The notes under the pieces: model-generated | Seen by the model: only the letters and a program-made list of their open reading frames with translations | What the model was told of the DNA's origin: nothing | The model's database searches: none | DNA from: Metabacillus_B sp050107715 | GTDB lineage: Bacteria; Bacillota; Bacilli; Bacillales; Bacillaceae | DNA length: 64,000 bases | Assembly (NCBI RefSeq): GCF_050107715.1 | Contig: NZ_JBNILN010000007.1 | Location: 79,855 to 143,854, forward strand | Direction: 5' to 3' | Part shown: positions 9,021 to 17,793 of the stretch, in pieces | How positions within the stretch are numbered: the first letter of the stretch is position 1 | How the letters are laid out: each line of letters opens with the position of its first letter | Made by a program: the position numbers and the translations under genes

Positions 9021-9168
9021 GGGTGGTTCTCATTGCCCGCAACTGAAGAAGCGAGCGGCTGCCGGCTGAAAGATTTTTTTGTGATTTTAAACTATGTCCG
9101 CTTTATTTCCCCGTAAAAATGACGATAGAAAAGTGTAATCATAAATAGATAAAAGGGGAGTAACAACT

Positions 9169-10137
9169 TTGAGAAAATACATAGCTGCTGCTGCAGCGGG
9201 CTTATGCCTCATGCTTTTAGCCGGGTGCATGCAGCAAACTGTTCAGAGCAAGGCCGAGAAAAAGATAAAGATAGGGATTATGCTCTCAGATGTCGGTCTT
9301 GGGGATCAATCTTTCAGTGATTCAGCATTCAGAGGACTTCAAAAATCAAGGGATGAACTAGGCATCCAGTTTGATTACAGGGAGCTAAAAGACTCTAAGA
9401 CCTATGAAAAGGGCTTGGAAGATTTAGTGAAGTCTGGAAATGATGTAGTCGTTGGACTTGGATTTATGATTCAGGAGGATCTTGAAAAAACGGCCAAAAA
9501 ATATCCTGAGCAGCGATTTATTTTGATTGATGCTGTATCAGAACTGAAGAACATTACTTCTCTTACGTTTAAAGAAGAGGAGGGCAGTTATCTGGCGGGA
9601 GCACTGGCAGCGATGAAAACCGAAACAGAGGTGCTTGGATTTATTGGCGGAGCGGATGTTCCGCTGATCCGCAAATTTTTGGATGGCTTCCAAAAGGGAG
9701 CATTAGCGGTTAACCCTGACGTCCAGCTTAAATCCGTTTTTGCAGAGAACTTTGGTGACGACAAGCTCGGCGGGGAGCTGGCCTCTGATTTAATAGAAGA
9801 GGATGCTGATATCTTATACGCAGCAGCAGGTTTTACGGGAGTAGGTGTCCTGAAGGAAGCTCAAAAGCAGGGAGTTTACGGCATCGGGGTCGATAGCGAT
9901 CAATATTTCTATGCTGAAAAAGCGGTCATTACTTCCATGATGAAAAATATAGATGTAGCCATATATGAAATGGTGAAGGATTACAAAAAGTCAGGCAAGC
10001 TCCCGGAGGGGCATATCGAATTTGGAATCGCAGAAAAGGGTGTTGATCTTTCTCCGGTGAGGATTTTAGAGCTGTCAGAAGAGGAACGGAGCAAGCTTGA
10101 TAGCATGAAGGCAGAATTTGGAGGTGCGGCAAAATGA
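9169..10137 (+). CDS. BMP-family lipoprotein, putative solute-binding protein
   Basis: The 322-aa product has a lipoprotein signal ending LMLLAGC (lipid-anchored Cys at residue 20) and then a BMP/PnrA-type periplasmic-binding fold. Family features include KIGIMLSDVGLGDQSF near the mature N-terminus, EEGSYLAGALAA and GVDSDQYF. Family members bind nucleosides or similar small molecules, and B. subtilis Med belongs here too. The TTG start at 9169 follows AGGGGAG at good spacing. No ABC permease or ATPase gene is nearby. Instead the stop overlaps the start of a chemoreceptor gene by 4 nt. I infer that it presents a ligand to that receptor. A diverged Med is the alternative, since med is missing from its usual site beside comZ. 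Confidence 0.85.
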   Translation: MRKYIAAAAAGLCLMLLAGCMQQTVQSKAEKKIKIGIMLSDVGLGDQSFSDSAFRGLQKSRDELGIQFDYRELKDSKTYEKGLEDLVKSGNDVVVGLGFMIQEDLEKTAKKYPEQRFILIDAVSELKNITSLTFKEEEGSYLAGALAAMKTETEVLGFIGGADVPLIRKFLDGFQKGALAVNPDVQLKSVFAENFGDDKLGGELASDLIEEDADILYAAAGFTGVGVLKEAQKQGVYGIGVDSDQYFYAEKAVITSMMKNIDVAIYEMVKDYKKSGKLPEGHIEFGIAEKGVDLSPVRILELSEEERSKLDSMKAEFGGAAK

Positions 10138-11786
10138 CGATCAGAAAGCGCCTCCTCATCAATATACTCGGGATGATGGCATTAGCCGCTGCCCTGATCC
10201 TCTTTATTATTGTCAGCATGCTGTCCATCCAGTCCTCCAATCAGGACTATGTGCCGATTATGATGGACGTCCAGCAGCTTGATGCAGACATGAACACGTT
10301 GAAGCAAAGCATCAGCAACTTCTCATTTTCTTTAACAGATGCGCAGCGGGACGAATCGCTGCAGGGAATGAAAAATGCAGAAGAACGCATAGCAAGCATC
10401 GAAAAAAGGATGGGCGAGGTTCGGGAAGCTCCTCTATTTTTGAAAGTAAAACAGAAATATGAGATTTGGAAGCCGGAAGCTGCAGCCGCCCTGGAATCAA
10501 GAAACCCGGCAGAGGCAAAGCGGCAATCCATCCGTATAGAAGGAATTCAAAACGACGTATACATGCTGAATGAAGAATCCATGGCATATTATGACCGGCT
10601 CCAGGAAGAATTGAAAAGCCAGATTGCGTTCGTAATCCTGTCGGCTGCAGTGGGGAGCATTCTGCTGTTAGCTGTCTCAGCCGTTATGGCAATACGGATA
10701 ACATCCCGCATCACCAAGCCGCTGAAAAAGCTTTCTGAGAATGCAAAGCAAATCACTGAAGGAAATCTCTTGGTAGAAGCCGTTTCTTATAAAGGCAAAG
10801 ATGAGATCGGGGTGCTCAACGAGGCGTTCGGCCAAATGACCAACCAGTTAAAAGCGCTCTTGTTTTCAATCGACAGTGTAAGCAAAGATGTGGAGGGATT
10901 TGCGAGGCAGCTGGAATCGGAAACCCGCTCCTTAACCGAAATCAGCAACCAGGTAGCCGTTTCCACGGATGAACTTTCCGCCGGCTCCCAATCGATTTCA
11001 GGGGATTTGCAGGATGCAGTCAACTTAATTGACGATATGGATCGAAGCTTCCAGAAAAATGTGGAAAGAAGCAAACAGGTGCTTGTCCATGGGGAGCTTG
11101 CTCAGGAAGCGGTTCATGGCGGAAAAGAGGCCATCCAGAGTCAGAAATTGTTAATCAAAAGCAATCTTGATGCAAGCAGCAAGATCCAGCAGGCCACAAA
11201 GGATTTTGCCGGGTATACGGCTAAAATTGAAGACATGGCAAAAGTTGTTTCTGGAATAGCTGACCAGACAAACCTTCTCGCACTAAACGCAGCAATTGAA
11301 GCGGCCCGGGCAGGTGAAGCCGGGAAGGGCTTTGCGGTCGTAGCAGAGGAAGTGAGAAAGCTTGCTGAGCAATCGGCGGCCTCAACCCATCACATTTTTG
11401 ATATGGCCAAAATGATTAAAAAAGGAATTGGTGAGGTTTCAGAAGCGGTGGACAATGGGATGAACCTTGCCTTCCGGCAGGAGAAATCGATGGGAGAAAC
11501 GAGCCAGACCTTTATGGATATTGAAAAAGCAATGGCTAAAATTGCTGATGAACTGGATTCGCTAAGCTCTGGACTGAACCACTCTAAAGATCTCGGGGGC
11601 AAAGTCCTTCATAATGTAGAGAGCATCAGCGCTGTGGTTGAACAAACGGCCGCAGGCAGTGAGGAAATATCTGCTTCCACTACAGAACAGCTCACAGCCT
11701 TTGAGAAAATGACGGCGAAGGTAACAGAACTAAGGGTCCTCACAGATGATTTAAATCTAACTCTTGCCCAATTCAAGATTAAATAG
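10134..11786 (+). CDS. Methyl-accepting chemotaxis protein
   Basis: This 550-aa transmembrane chemoreceptor has a first membrane helix at about residues 10-32 and an external domain of about 130 residues that looks like a four-helix bundle. A second membrane helix covers about 162-190, followed by a HAMP segment. The long cytoplasmic coiled coil has the conserved signalling tip GIADQTNLLALNAAIEAARAG near 373-393. It would control CheA autophosphorylation and flagellar bias. The ATG overlaps the stop of the BMP lipoprotein gene (ATGA), which points to translational coupling and a shared sensory job. A strong hairpin follows the stop. Confidence 0.92.
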   Translation: MTIRKRLLINILGMMALAAALILFIIVSMLSIQSSNQDYVPIMMDVQQLDADMNTLKQSISNFSFSLTDAQRDESLQGMKNAEERIASIEKRMGEVREAPLFLKVKQKYEIWKPEAAAALESRNPAEAKRQSIRIEGIQNDVYMLNEESMAYYDRLQEELKSQIAFVILSAAVGSILLLAVSAVMAIRITSRITKPLKKLSENAKQITEGNLLVEAVSYKGKDEIGVLNEAFGQMTNQLKALLFSIDSVSKDVEGFARQLESETRSLTEISNQVAVSTDELSAGSQSISGDLQDAVNLIDDMDRSFQKNVERSKQVLVHGELAQEAVHGGKEAIQSQKLLIKSNLDASSKIQQATKDFAGYTAKIEDMAKVVSGIADQTNLLALNAAIEAARAGEAGKGFAVVAEEVRKLAEQSAASTHHIFDMAKMIKKGIGEVSEAVDNGMNLAFRQEKSMGETSQTFMDIEKAMAKIADELDSLSSGLNHSKDLGGKVLHNVESISAVVEQTAAGSEEISASTTEQLTAFEKMTAKVTELRVLTDDLNLTLAQFKIK

Positions 11787-11794
11787 TCTATTTC

Positions 11795-11818
11795 CCCGGG
11801 ACGGTTGACCGTCCCGGG
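11795..11818 (+). terminator. Terminator of the lipoprotein-chemoreceptor operon
   Basis: Perfect 10-bp stem CCCGGGACGG / CCGTCCCGGG with a TTGA loop, followed by a short T-rich run. Confidence 0.7.
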
Positions 11819-11908
11819 TTATTTGCATTTTGAACTATTTTCCAGCTTATGCTTCATACAGTTAGGGAATAGGTATTCGTATATAACATGTTAGGAGTGG
11901 ACTTGTCC

Positions 11909-12922
11909 ATGCTGATTCAGTTTATCCTGGGGGCATCATCAAAACTATTGAGCAAGCTATTCAGCTTTGCTACTGCTTCCTTTCTGGGACGGGTTCCGTC
12001 AAAAGATGATTCAAAAATCAGCCTGATTGGAGTATTATCCTTTTATTGGCTGCTCGTTTTAATTACGTTTATTTTTCCAAAAGCAGCCCATAGCCTCATT
12101 CCCTTTGCTCCGGATGACGAGAATATCGTCCGGCTGCTGGCTGTCATCTTATTAATTGCTATTCCTTTAATTAACGGATGGATGACTACCAGGGTGGAAA
12201 ACTACTCTCCGGAAAAACGTCCGTTTGCGAAACAAATTATTATGGGATATCCGATTACAGGAATGATGGGAATGCTCGTTGTTTCTCTCGTCATCACCAT
12301 TCCGATTGTAAAAGCTCCTTATTTTTTCTATTTATATCACCTTGATACAATCAAAATCATGATAAAAAAGGGACAGTTTGACCATGTGTATGAGCAAATA
12401 AAAGACATTTTGCCTGAATGCTCGCTGCGGGAGGAGGATCCGCCGAAAATCATGCAATATCAGTTTAACTTCCTCACATGGGTTCAGAGTAAAATATTTC
12501 ACGTGCATATGTCGAAGGATATGAGAGTGCTGAAAGGCGAGAATGAGGGAGACTCTTTTCAAATTATCCTTCACGCAACGGATATCGCCATTACTTCAAA
12601 AAGAAAAACAGCCGCAAAAATCCGGTCCATCCTTGCTGAAGAATTAAACGAGGAGTACTTGTATTTTTCGTGGGATGACCCTTCCCATGAAGTGGAGGAT
12701 CAAATTCTTGAATACAAAAATGATTTGTTAACCAATCAAAGGGTCAGCAAAGATGAAATTGAAAGCTTAGCCGAAAAAATCAAGGAAACCGGGCTTTCGC
12801 AGGAAGAGTGGAACTCTATACGAAGACAAATATACAAGCTGCAAATGGTTTATTATGACCGTCAGACAAGTAATGGAAATCAATCTGTTCCTCCTGATTA
12901 TTTAATGGCTTCCAGAGAATAA
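11909..12922 (+). CDS. Multi-pass membrane protein of unknown function
   Basis: I do not recognise this 337-aa protein. The first half contains an amphipathic N-terminal segment and about three strongly hydrophobic helices (near residues 40-60, 75-95 and 120-145). The second half is soluble and charged. It carries a repeated lysine/glutamate-rich region, a YLYFSWDDP segment and a C-terminal coiled-coil-like stretch rich in E, K and Q. This suggests a membrane anchor with a cytoplasmic domain. The start is uncertain. AGGAG at 11893-11897 suits the ATG at 11909 (11-nt spacer) or the TTG at 11903 (5-nt spacer); an upstream ATG at 11888 lacks a good site. It is monocistronic and ends at a terminator shared with the opposite-strand DUF3941 gene. 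Confidence 0.75.
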   Translation: MLIQFILGASSKLLSKLFSFATASFLGRVPSKDDSKISLIGVLSFYWLLVLITFIFPKAAHSLIPFAPDDENIVRLLAVILLIAIPLINGWMTTRVENYSPEKRPFAKQIIMGYPITGMMGMLVVSLVITIPIVKAPYFFYLYHLDTIKIMIKKGQFDHVYEQIKDILPECSLREEDPPKIMQYQFNFLTWVQSKIFHVHMSKDMRVLKGENEGDSFQIILHATDIAITSKRKTAAKIRSILAEELNEEYLYFSWDDPSHEVEDQILEYKNDLLTNQRVSKDEIESLAEKIKETGLSQEEWNSIRRQIYKLQMVYYDRQTSNGNQSVPPDYLMASRE

Positions 12923-12925
12923 TGC

Positions 12926-12959
12926 AAAAAGACAGCGGATTGTCGTCCGCTGTCTTTTT
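12926..12959. terminator. Bidirectional terminator between convergent genes
   Basis: A 14-bp perfect inverted repeat (12926-12939 with 12946-12959) reads A5-stem-T5 on both strands. It closes the 337-aa membrane protein gene and the DUF3941 gene, which converge here. Confidence 0.9.
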
Positions 12960-13089
12960 ACAGGTGATCTGTTTTTTTCGAGAATTGTTTTTTTCCGGCC
13001 TTGCGGTTTTTATCGGCCATCATATTTTTCTCATGATGGCGGGCATTGTTATCTTTAGCTTTCTTGTCGTTATCGCTTGTATGCGGCAC
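12958..13089 (-). CDS. Small DUF3941 protein
   Basis: This 43-aa, very polar and basic protein begins PHTSDNDKKAKDNNARHH after its start and ends QFSKKTDHL, the pattern of the DUF3941 family found throughout Bacillaceae. The function is unknown. The start is GTG at 13089 with AAAGGAG about 8 nt upstream. On the plus strand a 65-aa open frame covers the same bases but has no ribosome binding site. The gene ends inside the shared terminator and lies between two unrelated genes. Confidence 0.8.
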   Translation of the reverse strand: MPHTSDNDKKAKDNNARHHEKNMMADKNRKAGKKQFSKKTDHL

Positions 13090-13151
13090 CCTTTTTCCGC
13101 TCCTTTCAGGTGGAGATGATGTTAGGATAACCGCCGTGCATTAAGAATATG

Positions 13152-14009
13152 TCACAAGTCTTTATTCAGGAAAAACAGAGCAATGGTTCCGGGACCTGAA
13201 TGTGAACCAACGGCAGAACCAATCATACTGATCATCACTTCTTTTGGAGAAAATTCCTCCATGATCATGTCTTTCAGTTCCTGAGCGGTTTCGAGGTCAT
13301 CTCCATGACTGATGGCCATCACCTGATTCTCCAGTCCCTGTCCGCGTTCTTTCATCAGTTCGATCATGCGGCGGAAAACCTTCTTTCTGCCTCTGATCTT
13401 TTCCAGAGGAATCAATTTTCCACCCTCAACATGCAGAAGGGGTTTAATGTTCAAAAGGCCCCCGACAAAGGCTGACGCTTTACTGACCCGTCCCCCTCTT
13501 GCAAGGTATTCAAGGTTGTCGACTGTGAATAGATGCTCGATATGCGAAGCGAAGTCTGTGATGGAGGATTCGATTTCTTCCAGCCCTAATCCTTTTTCAG
13601 AAAGCTCGACAGCGCGTCTGACCGCAAGCCCGTATCCAAGTGAAGCGCACTTTGTATCAAGGATCGAGAGAGTAAAATCCGGATACTCTTCCTTCACTTC
13701 ATTGGCCACCATAACAGCTGTCTGGTAGGTCCCGGAAAGCTCGGACGAAAAAGCAGGATAAAAAGCGGTTTCGCCTTTTTGGGCCAGACCGGTGAAAACC
13801 TCTTTAATGGTTAACGGGTTGCATTGAGAGGTCTTCGCCATTTTGCCGTCTTTCATTGCATCGAATACGTCTTTGGAACGAATGGTCAGCAAATCCTCAT
13901 AATCTTCGCCGTCCAAGTGTACTCCCAGCGGAAGCAAAACGACGCTTTTATCTTCGAAAAAGTCCAATGGCAGATCGCTTGCGCTGTCCGCTATTATTTG
14001 AACATTCAT
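13152..14009 (-). CDS. yitS: DegV-family fatty-acid-binding protein YitS
   Basis: The 285-aa protein is a DegV/FakB-type protein. This family binds a fatty acid and, with FakA kinase, presents it for phosphorylation. Diagnostic segments are IIADSASDLP at the N-terminus, TSQCNPLTIKEVF near residue 60, a FSSELSGTYQTA lipid-head-group motif near 92-103 and the C-terminal GSAVGSHSGPGTIALFF. The ATG at 14009 follows AGGTG by about 7 nt; the longer frame to 14033 includes the ribosome binding site. Position and neighbours (yitT, ipi, yitU) match yitS of B. subtilis. Confidence 0.92.
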   Translation of the reverse strand: MNVQIIADSASDLPLDFFEDKSVVLLPLGVHLDGEDYEDLLTIRSKDVFDAMKDGKMAKTSQCNPLTIKEVFTGLAQKGETAFYPAFSSELSGTYQTAVMVANEVKEEYPDFTLSILDTKCASLGYGLAVRRAVELSEKGLGLEEIESSITDFASHIEHLFTVDNLEYLARGGRVSKASAFVGGLLNIKPLLHVEGGKLIPLEKIRGRKKVFRRMIELMKERGQGLENQVMAISHGDDLETAQELKDMIMEEFSPKEVMISMIGSAVGSHSGPGTIALFFLNKDL

Positions 14010-14270
14010 TATGTACACCTCGGTTTTTTTCAATTATTTACTATTTTACTTCACTTTTATCCCGTATTAAAGCTTTTTTAGCAGGATCATGAAATTGGGG
14101 GATCTTCCATATACGAAGGTCTGCCGCTAAAGGGTCAAAAAGAAACGATAAACAGAATGAATTCATATCACATTTTATCCGAAAGGGGAAACAATAACAA
14201 ACATTGTATTTGAATGCAGTGATTTGGGGTAAACCATCACTATGAACAACGTCTCGGGAGGGATCCAATA

Positions 14271-15113
14271 TTGGTTAGAGAAGAATCTATGAAAATCATC
14301 GTCGTCGTTTTCGGGGCACTCCTTAATGCCATCGCGCTAAACCTTTTTTTGATACCCGCAAAAGTATATGCAAGCGGATTTACAGGGGTCGCGCAGCTGA
14401 TTTCCAATGTCTTGACCCGCTACACTCCGTTTAGCATCTCAACGGGTGTCCTGCTGCTTTTGCTGAACATACCTGTTTTTGTTATGGGATGGAGGCAGGT
14501 TGGAAGGTCTTTTACCATTTACAGCATCATCAGTGTTGCAGCAACTACTGTATTTCTGGGATTTATCCCATTGGTGCAGATTTCTGGAGATATCCTGCTT
14601 AACGCTGTATTTGGAGGAGTTATTGCCGCGGTCGGGGTAGGTTTGACGCTGAAGTACGGTGCCTCTACCGGAGGACTTGATATTGTAGCGATGATCCTTT
14701 CCAGAAAAAAAGACAAACCGGTCGGAACATACTTTTTTATGCTCAACGCTGTCATCATTTTTTCAGCAGGCATTCTTTTTGGCTGGGAGAAAGCGCTCTA
14801 TACGCTGGTGGCGCTTTATGCATCCACCCGTGTCATTGACGCCATTCATACGAGGTATGAAAAGCTGACGGCTATGATTGTAACGAAAAGAGCTGAAGAA
14901 TTGAAAAAAGCCATTCACGGGAAGCTTGTGCGGGGAATTACAGCCGTCCCGGCAAAGGGCGGTTTTACCAATGAATCAAAAGAAATGCTCATGATGGTCA
15001 TTACCCGCTATGAGCTTTATGACCTGGAGAAAACGATTCAGGAAGTAGATCCAACCGCCTTTACAAACATTGTGGAAACCAGCGGCATCGTAGGATCGTT
15101 TAGGAAAGATTGA
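14271..15113 (+). CDS. yitT: YitT-family membrane protein
   Basis: The 280-aa protein has five or six membrane helices in its first 200 residues (the DUF161/YitT core, with the conserved PAKVYASGFTGVAQL and KYGASTGGLDIVA) and a soluble DUF2179 domain at about 205-275. The biochemical function of the family is unknown. A TTG at 14271 lies 8 nt after GGGAGGG; the ATG at 14289 is an alternative start. The ipi gene follows after 19 nt and is probably cotranscribed. Confidence 0.9.
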   Translation: MVREESMKIIVVVFGALLNAIALNLFLIPAKVYASGFTGVAQLISNVLTRYTPFSISTGVLLLLLNIPVFVMGWRQVGRSFTIYSIISVAATTVFLGFIPLVQISGDILLNAVFGGVIAAVGVGLTLKYGASTGGLDIVAMILSRKKDKPVGTYFFMLNAVIIFSAGILFGWEKALYTLVALYASTRVIDAIHTRYEKLTAMIVTKRAEELKKAIHGKLVRGITAVPAKGGFTNESKEMLMMVITRYELYDLEKTIQEVDPTAFTNIVETSGIVGSFRKD

Positions 15114-15132
15114 ACAGGAGGAGAGAGGGCAG

Positions 15133-15498
15133 ATGAGAAAAGGTCAAATTGTTCTGCATACAAAAGCTGAGTGCAAGACGGATCATGCCATCCTTAAACT
15201 AATCCTTGAGAATCCATCGGATCAAAGCAAAACGTTCACTTTTTCCACAGGCAGGAAATATGATTTTACTGTTTCAGACAGCGAAGGGAAAACCGTATAC
15301 AGCTCCTCTAAAGGAAAAATGTTCACCCAAGTGATCCAAGAGCTTACAATTGAACCCGGACAAGCAAAAGAATATCAGGAGACATGGGAATATAGCGACG
15401 CTTTTCGCGGAACATTTACAGTCAAAACAGTATTTCTTGGGCAGAGTATGGATGAAGAGAAAATCCATGGGAATAGAGAAGCCGCCATCCATTTGTAA
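15133..15498 (+). CDS. ipi: BsuPI-type intracellular proteinase inhibitor
   Basis: The 121-aa, Cys-poor protein has the BsuPI domain, a small beta-sandwich known in B. subtilis as an inhibitor of the intracellular serine protease IspA. Typical features are the alternating beta strands, the TFTFSTGRKYDFTV segment and the C-terminal FRGTFTVKTVFLG. There is no signal peptide, in line with a cytoplasmic inhibitor. AGGAGG precedes the ATG by a normal distance. It follows yitT after 19 nt, as in B. subtilis, and ends in a hairpin at 15504-15525. Confidence 0.85.
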   Translation: MRKGQIVLHTKAECKTDHAILKLILENPSDQSKTFTFSTGRKYDFTVSDSEGKTVYSSSKGKMFTQVIQELTIEPGQAKEYQETWEYSDAFRGTFTVKTVFLGQSMDEEKIHGNREAAIHL

Positions 15499-15503
15499 AA
15501 AGG

Positions 15504-15533
15504 AACCGCCATATTTCAGGCGGTTTCTTTTTT
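15504..15533. terminator. Terminator between ipi and the DUF3813 gene
   Basis: AACCGCC / GGCGGTT stem with an 8-nt loop. T-runs follow on both strands, so it can serve the two convergent units. Confidence 0.8.
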
Positions 15534-15703
15534 TAACGGCTATCAAGCTTTTGCTGAAGATCACGAAGCTGCTGTTTCTCAGCATCCGTCGAATTTGCGT
15601 AAGCGGAGGACAAAGCGTTTTTTGCCCGCTCCATCGAGTCCTGATCGTGAGGAGAAGCTTCAGATACGTTCTCACGCGCTTTTTGAAAAAGTTTATTCCC
15701 CAT
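15533..15703 (-). CDS. Small DUF3813 family protein
   Basis: The 56-aa protein starts MGNKLFQKARENVSEA and ends RDLQQKLDSR. It is almost all helix-forming and fits the DUF3813 family of short Bacillus proteins of unknown role. GGAGG lies about 8 nt before the ATG at 15703 and overlaps the end of the preceding 53-aa gene, so the two are probably coupled. Confidence 0.78.
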   Translation of the reverse strand: MGNKLFQKARENVSEASPHDQDSMERAKNALSSAYANSTDAEKQQLRDLQQKLDSR

Positions 15704-15704
15704 C

Positions 15705-15866
15705 TTAAAATCCTCCGAGTGAGGCGCCGTCCGCTTTTTCCTGCTTGCGCGAAACTTGTTCCTCGGCCTCGGCCATCGTTAAATGATAAGGAATGCGTTC
15801 GTCATGCTGAGCAACCGCATTTTTTCCCTGATGAATAAAACGCTTTGATTTTCCGCTGCCCATCAT
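15705..15866 (-). CDS. Small hypothetical protein, partner of the DUF3813 gene
   Basis: The 53-aa protein begins MMGSGKSKRFIHQGKNAV and is hydrophilic. GAGGAG lies 6 nt before the first ATG at 15866. Its stop is one base before the DUF3813 start, so the two small genes form one unit. I recognise no domain; the GSGK stretch is too short to be called a P-loop. Length, polarity and spacing support a real gene. Confidence 0.65.
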   Translation of the reverse strand: MMGSGKSKRFIHQGKNAVAQHDERIPYHLTMAEAEEQVSRKQEKADGASLGGF

Positions 15867-15891
15867 TACCAGCTCCTCAAGTTAGAGTGAA

Positions 15892-15925
15892 AAAGGGACT
15901 CCCTAAAAAGAAGGGAATCCCTTTT
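15892..15925 (-). terminator. Terminator of yitU
   Basis: Hairpin AGGGATTCCCT / AGGGAGTCCCT on the minus strand, followed by TTTTT. It lies between the yitU stop and the next small gene. Confidence 0.75.
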
Positions 15926-15967
15926 ATAATGGCCTGCGGCGCATTTTTTATAGATGGGAAAATGCAC

Positions 15968-16780
15968 TTATAAATCCAATTCTTTTTTTAGGTAAACGGC
16001 AATTCCATCTTCCATATTCGAGACCGTTTCTTTATTAGCCGTTTCTTTAAGGGCATCAATCGCATTTCCCATGGCAACTCCATGTCCGGCAAATTCAAGC
16101 ATTTCCAGATCATTATCCTCATCCCCGAACGCAATGACGCGCTCAGCGGGTATTCCGTAATAATCCGTTAATTTTTTTAACCCGACAGCTTTATTAATCC
16201 CTGCCTTGATAATCTCAATAACATGCCACGGAGCAGCCCATCTGCGGTGCTCAACGACTTCAGCATGCACATCGGACAGGTACGAACGGATTCGATCAAC
16301 ATTGCCTTCCTCAGCATGGATCAAAATGCTTGTGACGTCCTCTCCCAATGTTTCATTCAAATCGCCAATCGTCATCTCCGGATCACCCATGCTGAATACG
16401 TCCAGCAGACGCTCATCATGCTTATGAAAATACACGCGGTCCTTCACTTCTGCCAGCATATTATGTACACCATGTTGGTCGGCCGTCTGAATGATCTCCT
16501 GCACGACATCCAGTTCAAGCGTAGTGTGGAACATTCCCCATCCATCATCCTTCGGGTGATGGACAAACGCACCGTTAAAATTCACAATCGGCGTATCCAG
16601 TCCGAGTTCCCTGTAATACAGTGAGCTGGACCGGTATGGTCGGCCGGTTGCAATGCAAACAATATGTCCAGCCGCTCTCGCTTTTCCAATGATTTCCTTC
16701 GAGTAGCCGGAAATGGTCTTATCATCTCTCAGCAAGGTTCCATCTAAGTCCAATGCAATCAAATAAGGTTTATTTTCCAT
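15968..16780 (-). CDS. yitU: HAD-superfamily Cof-type phosphatase YitU
   Basis: The 270-aa protein is a class IIB (Cof-type) haloacid-dehalogenase phosphatase. Motif I is ALDLDGTLL with catalytic Asp near residue 10, motif II is ATGRPYRSS, and motif III is FGDEDNDLEM near 220 with the conserved Lys before it. A Cof cap domain lies between. B. subtilis YitU acts on a flavin-pathway sugar-phosphate intermediate, but substrate assignment from sequence alone is uncertain. The ATG at 16780 follows AAGGGAG; the longer frame to 16801 contains that site. It has its own terminator. Confidence 0.92.
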   Translation of the reverse strand: MENKPYLIALDLDGTLLRDDKTISGYSKEIIGKARAAGHIVCIATGRPYRSSSLYYRELGLDTPIVNFNGAFVHHPKDDGWGMFHTTLELDVVQEIIQTADQHGVHNMLAEVKDRVYFHKHDERLLDVFSMGDPEMTIGDLNETLGEDVTSILIHAEEGNVDRIRSYLSDVHAEVVEHRRWAAPWHVIEIIKAGINKAVGLKKLTDYYGIPAERVIAFGDEDNDLEMLEFAGHGVAMGNAIDALKETANKETVSNMEDGIAVYLKKELDL

Positions 16781-16950
16781 AAAGTCTCCCTTAGTCATCA
16801 TTTTCTCAATCCTATATTTATTATATCAAAAATATGCCGATTGTAACGGATCAGCAGCCAATCGATTTAGCTGCCCCATTTTTTCAAACCATTTAAAAGC
16901 ATGGTACACTATAGCTGGATAAAGTGTTTGCATAACAAGGAGGAAGCTGC

Positions 16951-17736
16951 GTGATCTTAGTAGAGAAAACGACCGCAGGAGGAATACCCGTCCTGCACGT
17001 AGTAAAAGATGAATTAAAGCATGAACCAACCCCATTCGTTATTTTCGTACATGGATTCACAAGTGCGAAAGAACACAATTTGCATTACGCCTACCTTCTT
17101 GCAGAGAAGGGAGCAAGAGTTGTTCTGCCTGAAGCACTCTACCACGGGGAGCGGGCAGAGCCCCTTGAACCGATGGAATTGAACGTTCGTTTTTGGGACA
17201 TCGTAATGAATACCATTCACGAACTGAAGCCCATAAAAGAAGATTTTGTCCAGCAGGGCCTGGTCGACGAAAACCGGATTGGACTTGCAGGCACGTCCAT
17301 GGGCGGGATTGTAACCCTAGGCGCACTCACTCAATACGACTGGATCTCTGCCGGCGTCAGTCTGATGGGAAGCCCTTATTACGTTCATTTTCTGAGAAAG
17401 CAAGTGGAATACTTGCGGGAAGCGGGCAAAGTCCTCCCCATCTCTGATGAAGACCTTGAAACGAAAATGCAATCGCTTGAACAATATGATCTGAGTTTAC
17501 ATAAAGAAGCCCTTCATGGCCGTCCCCTTCTCTTCTGGCACGGAGAAAAAGATCAAGTCGTTCCTTTTAAACCGACCTGGGCATTCTACGAAGAACTGAA
17601 AACTGCATACGAAGCTGAACCCGAAAAAATTAAATTTATCCGGGACCCAAATGCCGACCATAAAGTATCCAGAGAAGGCCTCCTCGGTCTCGTAAATTGG
17701 TTTAATCAGCACCTGGATTTGAGCAGTCAAGTTTAA
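16951..17736 (+). CDS. yitV: Alpha/beta hydrolase YitV
   Basis: This 261-aa cytoplasmic hydrolase resembles the prolyl-oligopeptidase/dienelactone hydrolase group. The oxyanion segment FVHGFTSAKE lies near residues 31-40 and the nucleophile elbow GTSMGG near 113-118. The acid is probably the Asp in GEKDQVVPF near 200, and the His is in NADHKVS near 236. The substrate is unknown. The start is GTG at 16951 with AAGGAGG upstream. yitW follows 57 nt downstream behind its own possible TATAAT box. The order yitU-yitV-yitW matches B. subtilis. Confidence 0.9.
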   Translation: MILVEKTTAGGIPVLHVVKDELKHEPTPFVIFVHGFTSAKEHNLHYAYLLAEKGARVVLPEALYHGERAEPLEPMELNVRFWDIVMNTIHELKPIKEDFVQQGLVDENRIGLAGTSMGGIVTLGALTQYDWISAGVSLMGSPYYVHFLRKQVEYLREAGKVLPISDEDLETKMQSLEQYDLSLHKEALHGRPLLFWHGEKDQVVPFKPTWAFYEELKTAYEAEPEKIKFIRDPNADHKVSREGLLGLVNWFNQHLDLSSQV

Positions 17737-17793
17737 AAACAGCTTAAAGTCCGTTATAATTCATAAATAAGCACTTTGAAGGAGTGAAGCAAA

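Noticed and set aside
12922..13119. Plus-strand 65-aa hydrophobic frame
   Set aside because: It begins at the stop of the previous gene without a ribosome binding site and is antisense to the better supported DUF3941 gene.
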